Positions 57,545-64,000 of a DNA stretch of 64,000 nt are shown here, piece by piece. Made by a program: the position numbers and the translations under genes. Below the pieces are notes generated by a model. That model was not told where the DNA came from and did no database searches. It saw only the letters and a list, made by a program, of their open reading frames with translations. Numbering within the stretch: the stretch's first letter is position 1; each line of letters starts with the position of its first letter. This DNA comes from Euleptes europaea (Eukaryota > Chordata > Lepidosauria > Squamata > Sphaerodactylidae), in assembly GCF_029931775.1 (NCBI RefSeq), contig NC_079318.1, positions 24,380,159-24,444,158 on the forward strand, given 5' to 3'.

Positions 57545-57734
57545 GCGCTGGTGGCTGGAGGTCTGCTATCACAACTGATCTCCATGCGACAGAGATCAGT
57601 TCACCTGGAGAAAATGGCCACATTGGAACATGGACTCTATGGCATTGAAGTCCCTCCCCTCCCCAAATACCGCTCTCCTCAGGCTCCGCCCCAAAAATCT
57701 CCAGGTATTTCCCAACTTGGAGCTGGCAACCCTA
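57545..57734. mobile_element. hAT-type MITE, TAGGGTTGCC family
   Basis: GTGGCTGGAGGTCTGCTATC...GCCCCAAAAATCTCC...GCTGGCAACCCTA. Left terminus degraded. Confidence 0.75.
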
Positions 57735-58494
57735 TAAATTGCCAGCTTCCAGGTGGGGCCTGGAGATCTCTAGGAATTAAAATTGACCTCCACACAGTCG
57801 AGATTAGTTTGCCTGAAAAAAAAATGGCTGCTTTGGAGGATGGACTCAATGGCATTATACCTAGGGTTGCCAACCTAAGATAATTTCAAAAGTAATACAG
57901 CACACTTGCTCAACTCTTATTCAAAAAAAATAAACAAATCTTTTCAGACCACAATCTTTGTCTGTTATTTGTCAATAAGTTCAAAGCACAACAGTGTTCA
58001 CATTACACTTTCAATCATATATACTTATAGAAACAAAGCAAAACAGAACACAAGAAAAAACCTTTTTGGTTGTTATGTTATTTTTCAATGAAACCACAAC
58101 ACAGCAGTGTTAATGTCACACTTCCAATTTCATATACATGTAAATCAAATCAACAACATATAACCCAAAATATTCCAGTCTGTCCTTTATCAGTCTGTCC
58201 GTTATAATCCTAAAGGTTCCCGTCTGGAAATTCCACAACAGTAACAATTTGTCAGTTTCTTTCATTCATGAATTGCAAGTCGTACATGTCAATTTCCTTT
58301 GTGGATTGCAGACAATGTATACTAGCACTCCCCTCCCCAAACCCCATCTCCTCAGGCTCCGCCCCCAAACCCTCCTGCCAGTGGTAAAGAGGGATCTGGC
58401 AACCCTAATTATACCCCACCGAGCCCCTTCCCCTCTCCAAACACCGCCCTCCCTAGGTTCCACCCCCCAAAATTTCCTGGAATTGGAAACCCTA
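57735..58494. mobile_element. hAT-type MITE split by a second copy
   Basis: First part 57735-57861 (GCCAGCTTCCAGGTGGGGCC...GACTCAATGGCATTATACC); second part 58408-58494 (ATTATACCCCACCGAGCCCC...GAATTGGAAACCCTA). ATTATACC is the duplicated target. Confidence 0.8.
57862..58407. mobile_element. hAT-type MITE nested in another, with a 440-bp interior segment
   Basis: Ends TAGGGTTGCCAACC / CTGGCAACCCTA with ATTATACC duplicated at 57854-57861 and 58408-58415. Its interior (57880-58320) is unlike the short copies and holds a diverged internal duplication (CACAACAGTGTTCACATTAC near 57989 and CACAGCAGTGTTAATGTCAC near 58101). Confidence 0.75.
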
Positions 58495-58514
58495 GATTAA
58501 GGCCAGCTAGTATT

Positions 58515-58708
58515 CTGACCTGGATGGCCCAGGCTAGCCTGATCTCGTCAGATCTCAGAAGCTAAGCAGGGTCAGCCCTGGTTAGTATTTGGATGGAAGA
58601 CCACCAAGGCAGACCAGGGTTGCTGTGTGTTAGTCTCTTGCCATGAAAACCCCAAAAGGGGTCACCATAAGTCGGCTGCGACTTGACGGCCATTCATTCA
58701 TTCATTCT
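58515..58708 (+). mobile_element. 5S rRNA-derived SINE with internal deletion
   Basis: CTGACCTGGATGGCCCAGGC, GATCTCGTCAGATCTCAGAA, tail GTCGGCTGCGACTTGACGGC then (ATTC)n. The segment containing GGCACTGGCAAACC is missing. Confidence 0.85.
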
Positions 58709-58861
58709 TAGTATTCTGAGAAGCAGAAAACTGTGAGGCTAGTAGGATTGGCCCTGAGTGGACGCCTAAATTACCATTTTGATAGTAAATCCATTTTGTA
58801 TTTGTTTTTATCCTATACTATTTAACTATGCAAATGTGCTTTATTTGATGGTCTATATGAC

Positions 58862-59070
58862 TAGGGTTGCCAGGTCCCTCTTTGCAACTGGCAGGAGGTT
58901 TTTGGGGCGGAGCCTCAGGAGGGCGGGGTTTGGGGAGGAGAGGGACTTTGACGCCATAGAGTCCAATTGCCAAAGCGGTCATTTTCTCCAGGTGAACTGA
59001 TCTCTATCGGCTGGAGGTCAGTTGTAACAGCAGGAGATCTCCAGCTTCTACCTGGAGGTTGGCAACCCTA
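58862..59070. mobile_element. hAT-type MITE, TAGGGTTGCC family, full length
   Basis: TAGGGTTGCCAGGTCCCTCT...GGAGGTTGGCAACCCTA, 209 bp, both ends intact; orientation opposite to the TSNAX intron copies. The flanks share only ATGAC. Confidence 0.85.
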
Positions 59071-59564
59071 CCAATGACTGCAAATACATTATTGATATTG
59101 ACGCCTAAATTTACGGGTTCGAGGTTGCATTAGCTCTCAGGAGTCAGACCAGAAGAAGGCTTCGTCCTCTGATATGATTTGGGGTTTTACATCTTATGAT
59201 TTTTTAAATAATTTTTTTTTATTTTTCTTCATTTAATATATCAACGGAAACAATATAATAATAATAAAAAAAGAAAAACAAATAATATTTCTAGTTTAAC
59301 AATCGAATGACTTCCCCCTCTCCCTCTTCCAGCTAAAATTAAGTTGTATAAACTTTTGCTAATGGAACTAATCCCAATATTATTTTAATTAACCTGTTCT
59401 TGTATCCAACATTATCAAATCAATACCTAATATAAAAATTAATACAAAGTATGAATAAGGGATTAGATCAAAGAGTATCCTTTAAATGGTCCCGTTAAAA
59501 AATAATTTTCACAGTACATCCTCCAAGCCTCTTATGACTTTTGAACCGTTTATTTTCTCCCGTC
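59071..59564. other. AT-rich intergenic stretch
   Basis: Very AT-rich around 59190-59480; no element or gene recognised. Ends at the TSNAX CpG island. Confidence 0.5.
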
Positions 59565-60016
59565 TCCCAGACGGCCGCTCCTCCCCGCCCGCAAGGAAAC
59601 TACATTTCCCACAGCGCCTCGCTCCGTCGGAGGTCTTGCGGAGGCAGCAGGGCGCGCGGGATGTAGCTGGCGGACGACTGCCTGCCTCGAAGATCAACGC
59701 GTTTCCCCCCTACCCGTAAAAACCGCTGAAACCCGTGCCGGCCGCACGGACCACTCCCTTCCCCGCGTTGGCCAAAGCGGGTGTGAAAGGCGCCGCCCGT
59801 GCGGCCTCACAAACTGACCCCCCCTCCGTCAGGAGTTTCGGATAGACGCTGAGGGGGGGGGGAGAGGGGATTAACGGCCTTCTTGACAGGCGAGGCGGCC
59901 GAAGCGGGGCTGCGCGCCCTCGGGGGCTTCGCGGCGGTTGGCGTCTGCTGCGCGCGCCGCTCCCCGCGCTCGCCAGGGGCGGAGTCGTCGCCTCCCGGAT
60001 CGGAAGCGTCGCCGAC
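59565..60016 (+). promoter_or_regulatory. TSNAX: TSNAX CpG-island promoter and 5' UTR
   Basis: A CpG-dense block in otherwise AT-rich DNA, ending at the TSNAX start codon. It begins right after an AT-rich stretch (59200-59540). No TATA box is evident. The start site is inferred to lie inside it. Confidence 0.7.
59599..59617 (+). promoter_or_regulatory. ZNF143/STAF-like motif ACTACATTTCCCACAG
   Basis: ACTACATTTCCCACAGCGC closely resembles the ZNF143 (SBS2-type) motif ACTACAATTCCCAGCATGC, common in CpG-island promoters of housekeeping genes. It lies about 400 bp upstream of the TSNAX ATG. Similarity is by eye. Confidence 0.5.
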
Positions 60017-60032
60017 ATGAGCGGCAAAGAAG
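60017..60032 (+). CDS. TSNAX: TSNAX coding exon 1 (16 nt)
   Basis: ATG AGC GGC AAA GAA G, encoding MSGKE and the first base of G6, followed by donor GTGGCG. It is far too short to stand out by itself, but it matches MSNKEG of other vertebrates, has phase 1 to fit exon 2, and sits at the 3' edge of the CpG island. Intron 1 follows (60033-61851). Confidence 0.9.
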
Positions 60033-63000
60033 GTGGCGGCCATCGGGGGGAGGGGGAGTTAAGCGGCCCCTTCCCCGCCCTTCCCTGTATCAGGCAGCTA
60101 TTCTCTCCTCCCCGCTTGGTTTTCTCGCCTGTCTCAAGTATTAGTCTCCACCCCCCCCCCACACACCCCGGCATGTGAAGGCCTAGGGTTGCCAGCCTCC
60201 AGGGACTAGCTGGAGATCTCCTGCTGTTTCAACTGATCTCCAGTCGATAGAGATCAGTTCCCCTGGAGAAAAGGGCCGCTGTGGCCATTGGACTCTATGG
60301 CATTAAAGCCCCTCCCCAAACCCCGCCCTCCTCAGGCTCCACCCCAAAAACCTCCCACCAGTGGCAAGGAGGGATCTGGCAACTCTAGCCCCCCCCCCCT
60401 CGCATGTGAAGGCCTAGGGTTGCCAGCCTCAAGGTACTAGCTGGAGATCTCCTGCTATTACAACTGATCGCCAGCCAGTAGAGATCAGTTCCCCTGGAGA
60501 AAAGGGCCGCTGTGGCCATTGGACTCTATGGCATTATAGCCCCTCCCCTCCCCAAACCCTGCCCTCCTCAGGAGCCCCCCAAAAACCTCCCACCAGTGGC
60601 AAGGAGGGACCTGGCAACTCTAGCCCCCCCTTGCATGTTAAGGCCTAGGGTTGACAAGCTCCAGGTACTAACTGGAGATCTGCTGTTTCAACTGATCTCC
60701 AGCTGATAGAGATCAGTTCCCCTGGAGAAAATGGCCACTTTGGCAGTTGGACTCTATGGCATCGAAGTCCCTCCCCAAGCCCAGCCCTCTTCAGCCTCAG
60801 CCCCAAAAACCTCCCGCTGGAGGCGAAGAGGGACCTGGCAACCCTATTAAGGCCCCAAAGGAGTGTTATGAAAATTTGAGAATAACAAAAATGTTTTGTC
60901 GGCAGTAACGACTCCTCACCCCGCATGGGCATTTTCTTGGGTTGCTCTGTGCGTTTGGGCAAGTGTGTGACTGGCACAAATTCAGCTGGAGATGTAATAC
61001 GTAGCCCAAAGACATGTTGAGGGGGGAGAACAGTTGTAGTTGCTGACTCCCCCCCCCATGGTAATCAGGAAGATTTGACCTAGGGGGGAAAATGTGACAA
61101 ATTTACTGCACGTTTGATTTTGTGACCAACGATATGTTAAAGCCACTCATTAAAAAGTCCCTTTTAAATGATGGGAGATCTGCCCCCCCCCCCCCGGGCC
61201 GTCTCTCCTCGTTATTTTTGAGTAGGGCCATTTATGCATGGGAGGTTTTGCCTTGGATTTGCTGCTATCTAGATGCACATTTCCCCCATCAAAATTCTCA
61301 AAACTCAAAAATAAGCCCCCATGCAGAGTTTTGAGAATTCAGATGGGAAAAAAATTCATCTACACAGCAGCAAATCCAAAGCAAAACCTCCCATGCATCA
61401 ATGGCTTAGAATGGCTGATAGCTAGCTTCATTGGTGAGGAGTCCAAAGGTGTGTGCTGTTTGGATTATTTGGCCTCATTTTAAGTAATGTATAGTTTAAA
61501 TTGGCAGCACAATTTCAAACACCAAAGCCCCACAGTGACTCTTGTGTGTGTCCCCCAAAATTAAGATTTTAGTGCAGCAGTGTGCATTTGTTTTCCACTG
61601 GTTGCCAGTGGAGCAGTAGCAGCTGGGGTGGAGAGAGGCAAGAGGAATGGAGAGTAGACAGTTTGGCACTTTACATCCAATGCCATTTTTAGGTCTGCAA
61701 TTTTTTGGAGTGCAGGGTTTATAAAATTTTAAGGATGCAGTGTTTTGTATCAATAGTAGGGGAAGCATGAACCTTCTGAAAAAATTCTCAGAGTTAATTT
61801 GATGTGTATTACGATTCCATAGGTATTAAATATCAACGGTTTTCTTTATAGGAGCAGGTGGTTTCAGAAAAAGAAAGCATGATAATTTCCCCCATGGTCA
61901 TCGAAGAGAAGAAAAGGACATTAATTCTTCTTCAACTATGATTATGTCTTTCAAAGGTAAGGATGCTATTTAAAAGCTTGAAGACTGGTTCACTCTAGCA
62001 TACTGTCTTCTTTTTTCCATGTGTGGGGTTATGTTGAGAAATCTCAAAATATACCCGGCTGTATTTGCAGACCATGTGCAGTCATTTTGGCGATTGTGGC
62101 AACTATTTAAAAAGTGGTGCTGTGATTGTACACATGACTCATGGTGTGACCTGGTTCATTTTGAAGGTTTAGGACCCATATGGATGTGTGATTGCATGGA
62201 GAAAAAAGCCCTGATTGTAAAAACAAAACAAAAAGGCTTCTGAGAATAGATGTGAGTTAGATGAATTAGGGTATATAGCGTAACTTGTTCTGTTCAAGCT
62301 AAGTAAAAGCATTCGAAACAGTCTTAAGGGGTTTTGTTGTGTGTAATTCAGTGTTTTGAATATGATAGATGAAGAAGCAATCCATTAAAACTATTGACTT
62401 GCTTGCTTTGAAAAATGCTTACATAATGTCAAGTTCATTGGGAATCGAACCAGTGATATTTCAACATGTGTACGAATGACATGCAATTGTTTGAATTCTG
62501 TTCTCTAGCATTTCAGCTGGAACTTGATACTAAACACGATAAGTATGAACGGCTTGTGAAACTTAGTCGTGATATAACAATTGAGAGTAAAAGGACCATA
62601 TTTCTACTGCATAGGATCACTAGGTGAGTAATCTGCCAGCTTTCTTGATTCATTGCTTCTCTTCTCTCTTGTATAGGGTGATCAGATACAAAGGATAAAG
62701 GGTTCCTGTTTTCTAATACTTATGTAGGATTTTGGTAGGTGTGTCTTTGTCATGCACAGGTGAAAAAGCATCACCTGCTGAATTTCCTGCTTTTACAGAA
62801 CTATTCAAGTTTTGCTTTATTTTTCATCTGTTTGTTCTAGTCTTACAGTGAGATGACTTTTTTGGTTCATACTAAGCCTGAAAAGAAAGCAGACATAATT
62901 TTTCTTAATATTGAATTTTGCTTTAAAAAGCAATTTCTGACTTAATTGTTGTGAGCCTCTATAAACCGTGAAATAACTAATTTGGATACCAGTATGCATT

Positions 63001-63921
63001 CTTGTTACAAATGTAGTTGATTTTAAGATAAAAAGAGGGGGAGATTTAGGGGTCTCCAGTACCCCGTGGTGCAGAGTGGTAAACTGCAGTAGTGCAGTTG
63101 AAGCTCCGCTCACCACCTGAGTTCAATCCTGACGGAAGTCGGGTTCAGGTAGCTGGCTCAAGGTTGACTCAGCCTTCCATACTTCCAATGTTGGTAGAAT
63201 GAGTACCCAGCTTGCTGGGGGTAAAGTGTAGAAGACTGGGGAAGGTAATGGTAAAGCACCCCATAAAACTTAGTCTGGCTAGTAAACATTAGGATGTGAT
63301 GTCACCCCATGGGTCAGTAATGACCCGGTGCTTGTACCTTTACCTTTTAGTATCCCCGTATGTCTTTAACAGAGATACCCAAGAGAAGCAGAAGACACAT
63401 GAAAACAGAGTGATTGCCTGTTGTGTTGGGAGTATTGTGGTGATGGTGGTATATGTGCCATATAGCTGCAGCCCTCTTCTTTCCTGCCACATTCAAATCA
63501 AGCTTGGTGAGGGAGGGATAGAGGATGAGCATCACATTAAGGCTTACTTACTTGCATAAACATTGTTTAGAATCATGTGTTAGTCACTTTTACCCCCAAG
63601 ATAGTGTAAAGGAGTAGTAATCTTTATGGAATTTGAGCACGTGCCCAATGTCATACACTTGCCTTAGGGATACATAGATATATACTTAGAATGTTTTGTA
63701 AATTATGTGTATATTAGTTTATATTAACTTATGCTTGTATCCTGATGTTCCAACAACTGCTGCTTTGTAACTTGTGTTCTGTGATCACAGTGCTCCAAAC
63801 AGGGAGGAAATATTAATGGAATCTGAAGCCAAATTAGATATTGTGAGACAGAAGATAAAACAAATTGCACAAGAATTGATGGGAGAGGATATGCATCAGT
63901 TCCACAGAGCCATCTCTCCAG
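60017..63921 (+). CDS. TSNAX: TSNAX (translin-associated factor X, TRAX), exons 1-4, 3' part outside window
   Basis: The plus-strand join 60017-60032, 61852-61956, 62509-62623, 63791-63921 encodes the first 122 residues and continues beyond the window. TRAX forms the C3PO endoribonuclease with translin, which removes RISC passenger strands and trims tRNA fragments. Visible features: a basic nuclear-localisation cluster (FRKRKHD, residues 10-16, then HRREEK, 22-27) and the helical translin-family core starting at about residue 39, with the invariant [15 protein letters not shown] block (50-64) and RTIFLLHRI (69-77). The catalytic acidic residues of TRAX lie further downstream, outside the window. 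The protein aligns without gaps to human TRAX across these residues and all introns are GT-AG with consistent phases. Identification is secure. Confidence 0.96.
60184..60387. mobile_element. hAT MITE, tandem unit 1
   Basis: TAGGGTTGCCAGCCTCCAGG...GATCTGGCAACTCTA, preceded by GCATGTGAAGGCC. Confidence 0.88.
60414..60622. mobile_element. hAT MITE, tandem unit 2
   Basis: Same body, again preceded by a C run and GCATGTGAAGGCC; 230 bp from unit 1 start to start. Confidence 0.88.
60646..60846. mobile_element. hAT MITE, tandem unit 3
   Basis: Preceded by GCATGTTAAGGCC and followed by TTAAGGCC (60638-60645 and 60847-60854), an exact 8-bp direct repeat. Confidence 0.88.
61227..61405. mobile_element. 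Fold-back MITE in TSNAX intron 1
   Basis: GCCATTTATGCATGGGAGGT...GGATTTGCTGCTATCTAGAT is inverted at the right (ATCTACACAGCAGCAAATCC...ACCTCCCATGCATCAATGGC). 179 bp; arms of about 75 bp with a few mismatches. Confidence 0.8.
61852..61956 (+). CDS. TSNAX: TSNAX coding exon 2
   Basis: 105 nt after acceptor TTATAG, encoding [15 protein letters not shown]...STMIMSFK with donor GTAAGG. It contains the basic nuclear-targeting cluster. The hydrophilic stretch [17 protein letters not shown] differs from mammals more than the rest of the protein does. Confidence 0.95.
61957..62508 (+). other. TSNAX: TSNAX intron 2
   Basis: 552-bp GT-AG intron, AT-rich, no repeat or motif recognised. Confidence 0.9.
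62509..62623 (+). CDS. TSNAX: TSNAX coding exon 3
   Basis: 115 nt after acceptor TCTAG, encoding [20 protein letters not shown], then [18 protein letters not shown] and two bases of S79; donor GTGAGT. This is the most conserved part of the translin fold present in the window. Confidence 0.96.
62624..63790 (+). other. TSNAX: TSNAX intron 3
   Basis: 1.17-kb GT-AG intron carrying one complete Sauria-type SINE (about 63057-63348). Nothing else recognised. Confidence 0.9.
63057..63348 (+). mobile_element. Sauria-type SINE, full length
   Basis: CCCCGTGGTGCAGAGTGGTA head, B box GAGTTCAATCCTGACGG, CCCAGCTTGCTGGGGGTAAA, end GTACCTTTACCTTTTAG. More diverged than 23821-24121. Confidence 0.88.
63791..63921 (+). 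CDS. TSNAX: TSNAX coding exon 4
   Basis: 131 nt after acceptor TCACAG, encoding [20 protein letters not shown], then [20 protein letters not shown] and AISP plus one base; donor GTATGT. It matches the human [20 protein letters not shown] segment. Human has AITTG where this reads AISP-G. Confidence 0.95.
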
Positions 63922-64000
63922 GTATGTATGAAAGTATAACAGTCTTCACAAGTAAAATTCAGATCAAGTCCAAATCAAAAGGACCGGCTTTACTTCATTT

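Larger units (their letters stand above)
60033..61851 (+). other. TSNAX: TSNAX intron 1
   Basis: 1.8-kb GT-AG intron containing a tandem triplet of hAT MITEs (60184-60846) and a fold-back MITE (61227-61405). Poly-C runs precede the MITE units. The remainder is unassigned. Confidence 0.9.

Overview
This is a window of vertebrate nuclear DNA, most likely from a squamate reptile (lizard or snake). It is AT-rich, has spliced genes with long introns, and is full of squamate-type interspersed repeats: Sauria-type tRNA SINEs ending in ACCTTT units, a 5S rRNA-derived SINE, BovB/RTE, CR1-like and L2-like LINE remains, and many short hAT-type MITEs. No bacterial-style operon, phage, CRISPR array, tRNA/rRNA gene or recognisable retrovirus/LTR element was seen.

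Two host genes are supported exon by exon. EGLN1 (PHD2, the HIF prolyl-4-hydroxylase) lies on the minus strand and is complete: exon 1 46459-47424, exon 2 21443-21562, exon 3 18727-18863, exon 4 14358-14425, exon 5 13471-13535. The CDS is 1356 nt, giving 451 aa, with every splice phase consistent. TSNAX (translin-associated factor X) lies on the plus strand. Its first four coding exons (60017-60032, 61852-61956, 62509-62623, 63791-63921) are present and the gene runs off the right edge. The two genes are head to head about 12.6 kb apart, each with a CpG-rich promoter. EGLN1 next to TSNAX is the conserved amniote order.

Layout: 1-13470 is intergenic sequence downstream of EGLN1, probably including its 3' UTR at about 10.7-13.5 kb. 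It holds hAT MITEs, a nested Harbinger-like MITE, CR1-like, BovB and other LINE fragments, and several SINEs. 13471-47424 is EGLN1, with a 24.9-kb first intron carrying L2-like and CR1-like LINEs, SINEs and an inverted Penelope-like repeat pair. 47425-48060 is the EGLN1 CpG-island promoter with a candidate hypoxia-response element. 48061-59560 is intergenic and repeat-rich. 59560-64000 is the TSNAX promoter and 5' part, with a tandem triplication of a hAT MITE in intron 1.

The items most worth a second look are: hammerhead-ribozyme-like motifs recurring in several unrelated-looking repeats, two of them in inverted pairs; a 142-bp almost perfect palindrome in EGLN1 intron 2; a MITE family carrying a short Kozak-started ORF whose stop codon lies in the terminal repeat; the tandem MITE triplication; and a SINE-headed composite repeat present twice in EGLN1. 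EGLN1 senses oxygen and marks HIF-alpha for destruction. TSNAX pairs with translin in the C3PO RNase. Their adjacency is conserved synteny and no shared pathway is implied.
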